DNA of 64,000 bases from Streptomyces sp. NBC_01723 (GTDB lineage Bacteria > Actinomycetota > Actinomycetes > Streptomycetales > Streptomycetaceae): assembly GCF_036246005.1 (NCBI RefSeq), contig NZ_CP109171.1, forward strand, positions 5,134,001-5,198,000, given 5' to 3'. The notes under the pieces are model-generated. The model saw only the letters and a list, made by a program, of their open reading frames with translations. It made no database searches and was not told the origin of the DNA. This document shows positions 45,417-53,223 of the stretch, piece by piece. Each line of letters opens with the position of its first letter. Position 1 is the stretch's first letter. The position numbers and the translations under genes were made by a program.

Positions 45417-45912
45417 GTCCACCGACTCCGTCGGCGGACCGTCACGCAAGATCGAGGCTAAGGGGGAGCTTGATGCCGACTTTTGGAGCAACGCGGTCTC
45501 GGTGGGGGCGGACGCGGTAGGTGCCTTGCCAGGAATCGCGGCAGTGGCCAAGGGCTCATTCGAGGCTACGCGAGCGGTCCGGAGAAGCGGGCAGGTGCTT
45601 GATTTCTGGCAGAAGACAGGTACCTATGGCTCCAAGATTCGAGACGAGGCGGGAGCAATCGCAAATCTGGAGAACTCCATGGTTGCCCGCGCTGTGCGCG
45701 GCTTGAGTGATCCCGCCAGAGCGGCCAGTGCGATCTCAGGAACATCAGGCTTGGTGGGTATTGGGACGGGAGGGTTCGGGCTGTACGGCAAGGCCATGGA
45801 CGCAGATGACAGCCGTATCAAGGACGGCACCGTTGCCGGTATCGACGGCTCACGCCTTGTTCTCGACAGTGGCAGCCTCGTTGAAATCGCCCGACACGTC
45901 TTCGGCCGTTGA
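45417..45912 (+). pseudogene. 3' part of the interrupted WXG/LXG-like gene
   Basis: From about 45440 the frame reads SRKIEAKGELDADFWSNAVS, then SFEATRAVRRSGQVLDFWQKTG, and two Gly/Ala-rich helical segments, ending LVEIARHVFGR at 45912. It lacks its own start with a ribosome site. Together with 42917-43802 it would form one protein with the order N-terminal helical domain, membrane-like helices, C-terminal domain. A perfect-looking hairpin GGTCC-a-CCGAC / GTCGG-c-GGACC at 45417-45441 marks the right border of the insertion. Confidence 0.7.
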
Positions 45913-45928
45913 GGGGGAGGGAGGACTC

Positions 45929-46588
45929 ATGAACCCTGCTGCCTGCACGACTGCCTGGGACCACCCGCCCACTCGTCGGGCCTGGTTCAGCCACATGGTG
46001 ATGAACATTGTCGGCCTGGTGGGGTGGGTGGGTGGGTGGGTGGCATTGCTCGGTATCTCTGTCTACTCGGCCGACTGGGTCGTGTGGGTGTTCCTTCCCT
46101 ACTTCGTCTATGCGCCGTACCGAGCCCTGACTCAATGTCGCTACTTTCCTGCCGCGCTGTGGATGCTTCGCATTCTGCGTGTCTATCGGTGGCAGGTTCT
46201 GCATGGAGCCCCACATGGTCTGAGTGATCGACCAGAGGTATCCATCAGACACTTCGGCTGGTTCGAGCTTCCCAACCCCGCACGTCCGGAGCAGTGGTTG
46301 CCGGCCGTCTTCACTCGGCATCTGCGCCTGGAATGGTGGTGTCGGCGTATGGCACCTCGGGCCAAACCGCATCTGAAGTCCCAGATCGAGGAGATCTGGT
46401 TTGCGGGCGACGTGCGCTTCGTGGGCGTCATTGCCGTACCCGCGAGAAGCGGATCGGCTCCTCGACGCTTGCAGATCATCGAACAGTGCATGGAAGCCCC
46501 GGGCGGCGAGCACCTAAGCCACTGGGGAGCAGGGCCCTACGACATTGAGCGCGGTCGCCGGGCGGGGGTTCATTCTGTTCAGTCCTGA
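45929..46588 (+). CDS. Membrane protein of unknown function next to the WXG-like module
   Basis: 219 residues. Two membrane helices lie near residues 27-68 (MNIVGLVGWVGGWVALLGISV, VVWVFLPYFVYAPYRAL). The C-terminal 140 residues are cytoplasmic, Trp/Arg-rich and include LRLEWWCRRMAPRAKPHL, FVGVIAVPARSG. GGAGGGAGG is 4-12 bp before the ATG. The start follows the end of the interrupted gene by 16 bp, so it was probably its operon partner and perhaps an immunity or localisation factor. The gene is more A+T-rich than the chromosome average. Family not recognised. Confidence 0.7.
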   Translation: MNPAACTTAWDHPPTRRAWFSHMVMNIVGLVGWVGGWVALLGISVYSADWVVWVFLPYFVYAPYRALTQCRYFPAALWMLRILRVYRWQVLHGAPHGLSDRPEVSIRHFGWFELPNPARPEQWLPAVFTRHLRLEWWCRRMAPRAKPHLKSQIEEIWFAGDVRFVGVIAVPARSGSAPRRLQIIEQCMEAPGGEHLSHWGAGPYDIERGRRAGVHSVQS

Positions 46589-46606
46589 GGTTTTCGGAGA
46601 GACGCC

Positions 46607-47278
46607 ATGAGTAGTCCTACGATCGTGATTGACGACTCTGTCGGTGATGCGCGCTCAGAACTATGGTTCGCCGAACCGCCCGGCTTCATCGCCCTGCCAC
46701 TCGACGCCCTGCTCGCTGACCCCGGTTCGCCGGCCGCCGAAGGATTGCGGGTGGCCGTCGCCCCGTTGCTTGATGCCGCGCCCGGCGGGCCGGCCCGGCA
46801 GGGGTTCGTCGCACAGTTGGCGCAGGGACAGCAGATGCTGGCGGCGTTGTGCCAATTCGGTACGGTCCACTGCTCGGTCGGCCTGCATCGCGACGACATC
46901 GATGCGTCGGGTGCGGCCGCCCATCTGCTCTCCTTCCTCACCATCACCTGGCACAGCACCAGCGTCGCCCCTCGTGCCGTCACCGCGGCCCGCGCCGTCA
47001 CGTCGGCAAGCGGCGGGCATACGCACGTTGCCTGTGTCGACCTGCCCAGCGGCCCCGCCACCCTCAGTGAAACCACCGTGGGCCCCGCCCCCGGCAGCGG
47101 TCTCCCCCAGCTCCCCCTCCTTCAAGTCCACGCCCACCTCCCCCACCCCGACTGCAAGCGCATGGCCGTGTTCACGTTGAGTACCACCGTGCCGGCGCGG
47201 CGAGGCGAGTACCGGGCGATTCTGCGGGAGGTTGTCGAGACCGTGAGGTTTGCGGATCCGCTGGCGGCGGAGGCGTAA
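46607..47278 (+). CDS. Hypothetical protein following the WXG-like module
   Basis: 223 residues, soluble. It begins with MSSPTIVIDDSVGDARSELWF and FIALPLDALLADPGS. The centre has a helix LRVAVAPLLDAA... and a beta-rich part (TVHCSVGLHRDD, HVACVDLPSGPATLSETTVG). The C-terminus reads AVFTLSTTVPARRGEYRAILREVVETV, like a periplasmic or PsbP-like beta domain of export-associated proteins. It follows the membrane protein by 18 bp, so the same operon is likely. Its family is not recognised. Possibly an accessory of the export module. Confidence 0.72.
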   Translation: MSSPTIVIDDSVGDARSELWFAEPPGFIALPLDALLADPGSPAAEGLRVAVAPLLDAAPGGPARQGFVAQLAQGQQMLAALCQFGTVHCSVGLHRDDIDASGAAAHLLSFLTITWHSTSVAPRAVTAARAVTSASGGHTHVACVDLPSGPATLSETTVGPAPGSGLPQLPLLQVHAHLPHPDCKRMAVFTLSTTVPARRGEYRAILREVVETVRFADPLAAEA

Positions 47279-47320
47279 TGCTGTTGTCCGGTGGGGTGGG
47301 GCGCGGGTAGGAAGAGGGGC

Positions 47321-48193
47321 ATGACTGGACTCGGTGCCGTATTCCGCCCCCAGCTCGCCCCCGAGCGGCTGCGTTCCGTGGCTCGTGTCGCCGACGAGGC
47401 CGGGCTGGAGGAGCTGTGGCTCTGGGAGGACTGCTTCCGTGAGGGTGGGATCTCCACCCTCACCGCCGCGCTCGCGTGGACCGAACGGGTCCGGGTCGGG
47501 GTCGGACTGCTCCCCGTGCCGCTGCGCAACGTAGCCGTCACCGCGATGGAGGCCGCCACCCTGCACCGGATGTTCCCCGGCCGGGCCGTTCTCGGCGTCG
47601 GGCACGGGGTGCAGGACTGGATGGGGCAGGTGGGGGCGCGGGTCGAGTCGCCCGTGACTCTGTTGCGCGAGTATCTGCTTGCTCTGAGGGGCCTGTTGGA
47701 CGGACAGCGGGTGACGACCGAAGGGCGCTACGTCCGGCTGGACGACGTCGCGCTCGACTGGCCGCCCGCCGGAGCCGTCGACGTGTTCGCCGGCGCCGCC
47801 GGACCCCGTTCGCTGCGGCTGGCCGGTGAGGCGGCCGACGGGACCGTGCTCACGGCGTCCACCCCGCCCGACGGGGTCCGACGGGCCCGGCGGCTCATCG
47901 ACGAGGGGCGGGACGCCGCCGGGCGGACGGACGCGCACACGGTCGTCGTCTATCTCCTCACCGCCACCGGGTCCGGCGCGGCCGAGCGGCTGCGGGCCGA
48001 ACTGGTCGCCGAGGGCGACGCCGACGTGCCCGGTCTCGGGATCGCGGGGGACGCGGAGGCCGTTGCCGAGGCCGTGGGACGGTTGGCCGAGGCCGGGGCC
48101 GACACCGTGATCCTCCAGCCGACCGGGGACGAGCCCGACCCGGAGGCGTTCGTGCGGTTCGCCGCCGAGGAGGTCCGGCCCTTGGTGAAGTAG
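47321..48193 (+). CDS. LLM-class F420-dependent oxidoreductase
   Basis: 290 residues, luciferase-like TIM barrel. Motifs include EELWLWEDCFREGG, RVRVGVGLLPVPLRNVAVTAMEAATLHRMFPGR and LGVGHGVQDWM, typical of the F420-dependent LLM subfamily that reduces cofactor with conserved barrel loops. The end (DTVILQPTGDEPDPEAFVRF) is family-typical. The ATG at 47321 follows AGAGGGG. The longer frame from 47291 lacks similarity. The substrate is unknown and F420 use is inferred from the family. Confidence 0.9.
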   Translation: MTGLGAVFRPQLAPERLRSVARVADEAGLEELWLWEDCFREGGISTLTAALAWTERVRVGVGLLPVPLRNVAVTAMEAATLHRMFPGRAVLGVGHGVQDWMGQVGARVESPVTLLREYLLALRGLLDGQRVTTEGRYVRLDDVALDWPPAGAVDVFAGAAGPRSLRLAGEAADGTVLTASTPPDGVRRARRLIDEGRDAAGRTDAHTVVVYLLTATGSGAAERLRAELVAEGDADVPGLGIAGDAEAVAEAVGRLAEAGADTVILQPTGDEPDPEAFVRFAAEEVRPLVK

Positions 48194-48198
48194 CCCCA

Positions 48199-48288
48199 CC
48201 TTCGCCACCTTCGCCACCTTCTCCTTCTCCTCCTTCTCCTCCTTCTCCTCCTTCTCCTCCTTCTCCTCCTTGTCCTCCTTGTCCTCCT
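48199..48288. repeat. 9-bp polypyrimidine tandem repeat between two genes
   Basis: About ten copies of a 9-bp unit, moving from ACCTTCGCC to TCCTTCTCC to TCCTTGTCC, fill the gap between the oxidoreductase and methyltransferase genes. The strand is almost entirely pyrimidine. Such arrays change copy number by slippage and may act as spacer of the methyltransferase promoter/leader. Confidence 0.9.
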
Positions 48289-48313
48289 AGGCCCATCGAA
48301 CGGATTCGCCCGC

Positions 48314-49114
48314 ATGCCCTCCCAGCCTCGCCCCCGTACCTTCGACGAGCTCCTCGCCGAAGGCGCCTCCGTGTCCACCGAGGGGTGGGACTTCTCCTGG
48401 TTCGAGGGGCGGGCCACCGAGGCGCGGCCGTCCTGGGGGTACGCGTCGTCCATGGCGGGGCGGCTGACCGAGGCCACCGCCGTGCTGGACGTGCAGACCG
48501 GGGGAGGGGAGGTACTGGACTTCGCCCTCCAGAAGGGCGGGGCCGAGCGCCGGCCCCCGCTCGTCGTCGCCACCGAGGGCTGGGCGCCCAACGTCGCCAA
48601 GGCCACCCGGCTACTCGGGCCGCGCGGTGTCCCCGTCGTCGCCTCACCCGACGACGCGCCCCTGCCCTTCGCCGACTGCGCCTTCGATCTCGTCGTCAGC
48701 AGGCACCCCGTCCAGCCGCACTGGGACGAGATCGCCCGCGTACTCGCGCCCGGCGGCACGTACTTCGCCCAGCACGTCGGTCCCGCCAGCGTCTTCGAGC
48801 TGATCGAGTACTTTCTGGGGCCGCTGCCCCAGGAGAGCTACGGCCACCGCGACCCCGAGCGCGAGCGTGCCGACGCCGAGGCCGCCGGGCTCGAGGTCGT
48901 CGGTCTGCGGGCGGAGCGGCTGCGGATGGAGTTCCTCGATGTCGGCGCCGTCGTCCACTTCCTGCGCAAGGTCGTCTGGATGGTCCCCGGCTTCACCGTC
49001 GAGGAGTACCGCGACCGGCTGCGCGACCTGCACGAGCGCATCGAGGCCGAGGGGTCCTTCGTGGCGCACAGCGCGCGGCACCTCTTCGACCTGCGCAAGC
49101 CGCACGGCAGCTGA
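48314..49114 (+). CDS. SAM-dependent methyltransferase
   Basis: 266 residues, class I methyltransferase fold. AVLDVQTGGGEVLDFAL is motif I (D-x-G-T-G-x-G variant with Gln-Thr). VVATEGWAPNVAKATRLL carries the acidic residue that binds the ribose, and FDLVVSRHPVQPHWDEIARVLAPGGTYF holds motifs II/III. The protein ends with a helical cap (EEYRDRLRDLHERIEAEGS). The acceptor is unknown. The start lies at the end of a pyrimidine tandem repeat, and no strong ribosome site is visible. Confidence 0.87.
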   Translation: MPSQPRPRTFDELLAEGASVSTEGWDFSWFEGRATEARPSWGYASSMAGRLTEATAVLDVQTGGGEVLDFALQKGGAERRPPLVVATEGWAPNVAKATRLLGPRGVPVVASPDDAPLPFADCAFDLVVSRHPVQPHWDEIARVLAPGGTYFAQHVGPASVFELIEYFLGPLPQESYGHRDPERERADAEAAGLEVVGLRAERLRMEFLDVGAVVHFLRKVVWMVPGFTVEEYRDRLRDLHERIEAEGSFVAHSARHLFDLRKPHGS

Positions 49115-49160
49115 GTTCATCTTCGAGTGAGGTCGTCTTCGACGGCGGTTGAGCCGGCCT

Positions 49161-50360
49161 TCATGCGTGCGGTCCCACCCGTACCTCTCCGATCACCAGC
49201 TCCGCAGGCGCCTCCAGGACCGCCCCCACCCGTTCCGCCCGCACCGCCAGTTCCCGTTCCTGCCGTGTCGTCAGGCGGCCGAGCGGTTCCACCGTGACCG
49301 TCGTCCGGCGGCCCCGGCGCAGCTGGTGCCAGACGCCCGCCGCGACGCCGTCGACCAGCAGTACGGGGAAGTTGCCGGCCTGCCCGCCCGCGAGCGCCCG
49401 CTCGTAGGCCGCGCCGGGGAAGAGCAGCTCCCGCGGCTGGGCGGCGACGACGTACGCGTCGAAGTACGGGAGCAGGCGTACCCCGCGTACCAGGTCGTCC
49501 CGTTCCGGGGCGGCGGGGAAGTCGGTGTCGCCGGCCGCCACCCACGACGGCGTCCCCTCGAAGTCGACCTCCTCGATCTCGCCCGCGCCGGCCAGCTCCT
49601 CGTACAGGTCCCTCGCCCAGGCGGGTGGCGCGGCCAGCCAGCGGGCGAAGTGCCGGGGTGTGGCGGGGCCGTACGCCCGCAGGTAGCGGAGGGCCAGGAG
49701 GCGCGTCGCCTCCTCGGGCGGGAGCGGGGTGAAGTGCGGTGGGCGGGTGTACGTCACCTTGCGGCCGCGGTTGGGGCCGAAGGAGAGGGCGCCGCAGTGG
49801 CCCGCCCGGTGCAGGACCTGGCGCCAGCGCGGCCACATGGTCTGGAACGCCGGCATCACCAGGTCGCCGGCCCAGGGGCCGGTGCGGGCGACGACCTCCT
49901 CGCCGAGTTCGCCGATGGTCAGGAACCTGCCGTCGAGGGCGTCGCCGATCGCCGTCACGACCTGCTCGGCCTGGTCCTCGGTGAGGCGTACGTCGGGCGC
50001 GAAGGAGCCCGAGCCGCCGGGGATCGCGGGCAGCGCGGAGCACCACATCGGGAGGTCGCGGGCCGGGAGCAGGTGCACCGTGCCGCGCGGGCCGTGCGTC
50101 TTGATCAGTGACGGGGCCGGGCCGGGCGCGGTGGGTGGGGCGGGCGGCCACACGGCGTTCCGTACGTCCACCCGGGTGATGTCCCCGGTCCGCAGACCGA
50201 CCGACAGTTCGGCCGCGGACAGGACCTGGGCGTGGACGCCGAGCATCGCGGCGGCCACGTCGGCGGCCGGGGCGCCCGTTCGGGCGGACTTGGCCAGGAA
50301 CTGTCGTTCGAGGCGCCGTGCGCTCGCGGCGGCCCAAGTGATGCGCGACGTCTTCGTCAT
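49161..50360 (-). CDS. Winged-helix protein, AlkZ-like (DUF1006/HTH_42 family)
   Basis: 399 residues. The family consists of tandem winged helices. MLGVHAQVLSAAELSVGLR, near residue 40, aligns with the active-site loop of AlkZ/YcaQ DNA glycosylases (Q-x-Q or Q-x-D there, H-A-Q here), and PRGTVHLLPARDL follows. The C-terminus has LLVDGVAAGVWHQLRRGRRTTVTV. A role in base-excision or crosslink unhooking can only be inferred. Many Streptomyces encode several such paralogues. ATG 50360 starts the gene, and no partner gene is nearby. Confidence 0.85.
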   Translation of the reverse strand: MTKTSRITWAAASARRLERQFLAKSARTGAPAADVAAAMLGVHAQVLSAAELSVGLRTGDITRVDVRNAVWPPAPPTAPGPAPSLIKTHGPRGTVHLLPARDLPMWCSALPAIPGGSGSFAPDVRLTEDQAEQVVTAIGDALDGRFLTIGELGEEVVARTGPWAGDLVMPAFQTMWPRWRQVLHRAGHCGALSFGPNRGRKVTYTRPPHFTPLPPEEATRLLALRYLRAYGPATPRHFARWLAAPPAWARDLYEELAGAGEIEEVDFEGTPSWVAAGDTDFPAAPERDDLVRGVRLLPYFDAYVVAAQPRELLFPGAAYERALAGGQAGNFPVLLVDGVAAGVWHQLRRGRRTTVTVEPLGRLTTRQERELAVRAERVGAVLEAPAELVIGEVRVGPHA

Positions 50361-50914
50361 GAGGTGACGTTAGGGGAGTAGTAGGACGGTTTTCGTCCCC
50401 ATGGGTCGGGGTGGGGTGGGAGCTTCCAGGCGTATGGGGCGTGCCTTCGCAAAGGACGTGGTGGCCGGAGCGAGGGTACGAAATCACCCTCTTGTCCTCA
50501 CAGGGCTTCCACATCGTTATTCATCGTTGTCCTCCTCGGGTCCGTTCCGTGCGAGCGGGCCACGTACATTCGAACGAGGTAATTCGCGTGAGCAAAGCTG
50601 CGCGTGTGGCACCGCGCAGTGGAGGGGGCTGCGCGGTGCCGGGTCAAGCGGGCGTACGCCCCACGCGTCACCCGGTCGGGGGACAGGGGGGCCTTGAGGG
50701 TGGCCCTCTCGTCACTCCACTCACCTGTGAATCAGCGGTGTATTCGCTGTGTATCCGGTGTGTGCCCGGGGGGCGGCCGCGTTTTGGCCATGATTCAGGG
50801 CGGAATGGGCGCTTCCGGGGGCATCTTCGCGTTGCGGGGCGACTCCGGAGAGTAGTTGTGGCACGCCGATGCACGCACCATCACTTACGAAGGGTTATGG
50901 TGGAAACCCCCCCT

Positions 50915-50956
50915 CGGGCCGGTCCGTATCCCCCCCCACGGACCGGCCCGTTTTTT
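50915..50956 (+). terminator. Strong rho-independent terminator with no upstream gene
   Basis: A perfect 13-bp stem, CGGGCCGGTCCGT / ACGGACCGGCCCG, with a C-rich 10-nt loop is followed by TTTTTT (50951-50956). The U tract is rare in this GC-rich window. The nearest upstream gene on this strand ends 1.8 kb away. It thus points to a rightward small RNA or to premature termination in the phoH leader. Confidence 0.85.
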
Positions 50957-51030
50957 CTGCCCGGCCGCGGGTCCGCCCGAGGATCCGCCCCGCCCGCCCC
51001 GCCTGCCCGTCGGCCGCGCCCCCCGTCGCG

Positions 51031-51118
51031 GGTCCCTACGGGGTCCCTACGGGCTCCATGCGGGCCCCAACCGGCTCCATACCGGCTCCGTACCGGCTCC
51101 GTACGGGCTCCCTGCGGG
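51031..51118. repeat. 11-bp tandem repeat, eight units
   Basis: Eight head-to-tail 11-bp units, from GGTCCCTACGG (twice, identical) to variants such as CTCCGTACCGG and CTCCCTGCGGG. The array lies between the orphan terminator and the phoH start. No coding frame with a ribosome site uses it. Confidence 0.85.
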
Positions 51119-51458
51119 ACTCCCGTAACGAGGAGTTCACCGGTGCGCCCTCCTGGGTCGTGGCATGGCGGCGCTCGTTCCAGGGCATAAGGCAAGCAGG
51201 TCGACGCCCGAACCACGGGTGTCGGATCCTCAGCGGACGGCACGGAGCCGTCCGCCCGGGAGGCCCTTTGCACCAGCTCCACCGTGCGGTCACGGCACGG
51301 AAGACGCGGCGGAGGACCGGCCCACGGTCCGCGCCAGTGCAGGGCGGCCCCAAGGGCCTGCGTCCGCCAGGTCCTGGACCCGTCGGCTCATCAACGCCCT
51401 CCCGGCCCAGCGTCCACCCCGTCGCTCCCCGACCTCATCCGAGGGGGTACGTCCTTCC

Positions 51459-52784
51459 GTGGTGACCAGCACAAAGCGCCACAAGCCTGATCGGCGCACC
51501 TACGTTCTCGACACCAGCGTCCTGCTGGCCGACCCGAACGCTCTGCACCGCTTCGACGAGCACGAGGTCGTGCTCCCCATCGTCGTGGTCACGGAGCTGG
51601 AGGCCAAACGGCACCATCCCGAGCTCGGCTACTTCGCCCGGCAGGCCCTGCGCCTGCTCGACGAGTTCCGGGTCCGGCACGGTCGCCTCGACGCCCCCAT
51701 TCCGATCGGGGACCTCGGCGGCACCGTCCGTGTCGAGCTCAACCACTCGGACCCCAGCGTGCTGCCCACCGGCTACCGCCTGGGGGACAACGACTCCCGC
51801 ATCCTCGCGGTCGCCCGCAATCTGCAGGCGGAGGGGTTCGACGTCACCGTCGTGTCCAAGGACCTCCCGCTCAGGATCAAGGCGTCCTCCGTCGGTCTGC
51901 TCGCCGAGGAGTACCGCGCCGAGCTGGCCATCACGGACGCCTCCGGCTGGACCGGGATGTCCGAACTGACGCTGCCCGGCGAGCAGGTGGACATCCTCTT
52001 CGAGGAGGGGCACGTCTACGTCCCCGAGGCCGCCGAGCTGCCCGTGCACACCGGTCTGACCATCCAGTCGGAGCGCGGCAAGGCCCTCGGCCGGGTCACG
52101 CCCGACGGCAACGTCCGGCTGGTGCGCGGCGACCGGGAGGCGTTCGGCATCAAGGGCCGCAGCGCCGAGCAGCGAATCGCGCTCGACCTGCTCCTCGACC
52201 CGGACGTCGGCATCGTGTCGATGGGCGGCCGGGCCGGCACCGGCAAGTCGGCGCTGGCGCTGTGCGCGGGCCTGGAAGCGGTCCTGGAGCGCCGGCAGCA
52301 CCAGAAGGTGATGGTCTTCCGTCCCCTCTACGCGGTCGGCGGGCAGGAGCTCGGCTACCTGCCGGGGTCCGAGGCCGAGAAGATGAGCCCCTGGGCGCAG
52401 GCGGTCTTCGACACGCTGTCGGCGGTCACCAGCCGCGAGGTCATCGAGGAGGTCACCGCGCGCGGGATGCTGGAGGTCCTGCCGCTCACCCACATCCGCG
52501 GGCGCTCGCTGCACGACGCGTTCGTCATCGTGGACGAGGCCCAGTCCCTGGAGCGGAACGTCCTGCTGACCGTGCTGTCCCGGATCGGCGCCAATTCACG
52601 GGTCGTACTGACCCACGACGTGGCCCAGCGGGACAACCTGCGGGTGGGGAGGTACGACGGAGTCGTCGCCGTGGTCGAGAAGCTGAAGGGGCATCCGCTC
52701 TTCGCGCACGTCACCCTGACGCGCTCCGAGAGGTCCCAGATCGCGGCGCTGGTGACCGAAATGCTGGAGGACGGTCACATCTGA
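51459..52784 (+). CDS. PIN-PhoH fusion ATPase (PhoH2-type)
   Basis: 441 residues. Residues ~10-150 are a PIN ribonuclease domain: [16 protein letters not shown] with the first Asp, VVTELEAKR, and [15 protein letters not shown] with further acidic residues. Residues ~240-440 are the PhoH helicase/ATPase: [13 protein letters not shown] near 255, [31 protein letters not shown] and [10 protein letters not shown]. PhoH2 proteins unwind and cut RNA in a 5'-3' sense. GTG 51459 follows GAGGGGG. The longer open frame upstream is not supported. Confidence 0.94.
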   Translation: MVTSTKRHKPDRRTYVLDTSVLLADPNALHRFDEHEVVLPIVVVTELEAKRHHPELGYFARQALRLLDEFRVRHGRLDAPIPIGDLGGTVRVELNHSDPSVLPTGYRLGDNDSRILAVARNLQAEGFDVTVVSKDLPLRIKASSVGLLAEEYRAELAITDASGWTGMSELTLPGEQVDILFEEGHVYVPEAAELPVHTGLTIQSERGKALGRVTPDGNVRLVRGDREAFGIKGRSAEQRIALDLLLDPDVGIVSMGGRAGTGKSALALCAGLEAVLERRQHQKVMVFRPLYAVGGQELGYLPGSEAEKMSPWAQAVFDTLSAVTSREVIEEVTARGMLEVLPLTHIRGRSLHDAFVIVDEAQSLERNVLLTVLSRIGANSRVVLTHDVAQRDNLRVGRYDGVVAVVEKLKGHPLFAHVTLTRSERSQIAALVTEMLEDGHI

Positions 52785-52809
52785 CCCGTCTCTGAACCAT
52801 CCGCGAACT

Positions 52810-52832
52810 CCGACCCGTGACGGGTCGGTTGT
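52810..52832 (+). terminator. Terminator of phoH-like gene
   Basis: CCGACCCG / CGGGTCGG, an 8-bp perfect stem with a TGA loop, 25 bp past the stop codon and followed by TTGT. Confidence 0.7.
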
Positions 52833-53223
52833 CCGACAATCGGCGCCGTCCGGAAAGGCCAAGAGCCTAGCCGGGCGGCGCCGCGGCGTGTGTGCGTTTC
52901 CGAGAATCCCTTGGGCCAAACGGGATGTGAGCTTTCACACGCAACACAGAATTGCCTCACCCCGTCGGGTTACGGCAGAGTCTCATTCCTGTCAGGCCCC
53001 GCATACGACACACCTGTACCCCCAGCGGTACGGCACCACAGAAGCACCAGCCTCAACTCCATAGCAGCGTCGTATGCCGCCCGAGCACCACACGGCGCTC
53101 CCCGCGAGGGGAGTTGTCCACCGGGCCCGTGCCTCCCGTGACCAGTAGTTGGGGAGGCCAGCGCGAGGGGCACGATTGCGTCCGCGAGGGTCACCGAAGC
53201 GGGCGATGCTGGAAGGAAACCGT
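52833..53223. other. Promoter and leader region of the secreted lysozyme-like gene
   Basis: 391 bp without a gene, mostly ordinary base composition with a less G+C-rich middle (52900-53090). CATACGACACACCTGTAC and other short A+T patches could be promoter elements. AAGGAAACC is the ribosome site of the next gene. A long leader before a cell-wall hydrolase gene invites comparison with c-di-AMP riboswitches, but I could not match their conserved core here. Confidence 0.35.

Larger units (their letters stand above)
50361..51458. other. 1.1-kb region without a convincing protein gene
   Basis: Open frames here are short, Arg/Pro-rich and without ribosome sites. The left 500 bp includes an A+T-richer stretch (50480-50610). 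A textbook terminator stands at 50915-50956 although no gene ends there, an 11-bp tandem repeat runs 51031-51118, and the PhoH promoter must lie on the right. A short non-coding RNA ending at 50956 is possible. Confidence 0.5.

Noticed and set aside
45343..45440. Start of an independent gene just right of the IS element
   Set aside because: The first ~33 codons lie inside the insertion element and have no ribosome site. The conserved part continues the interrupted gene.
48220..48290. Protein tract rich in Glu-Gly repeats on the reverse strand
   Set aside because: It is only translation of the polypyrimidine tandem repeat and has no ribosome site or homologous protein features.
50411..51190. 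259-residue Arg/Pro-rich rightward frame
   Set aside because: No ribosome site, crosses a strong terminator and a tandem repeat, and has biased composition.
52833..53223. c-di-AMP (ydaO-type) riboswitch before the lysozyme-like gene
   Set aside because: Suggested by gene type and leader length. The conserved core and paired elements could not be traced in the sequence.
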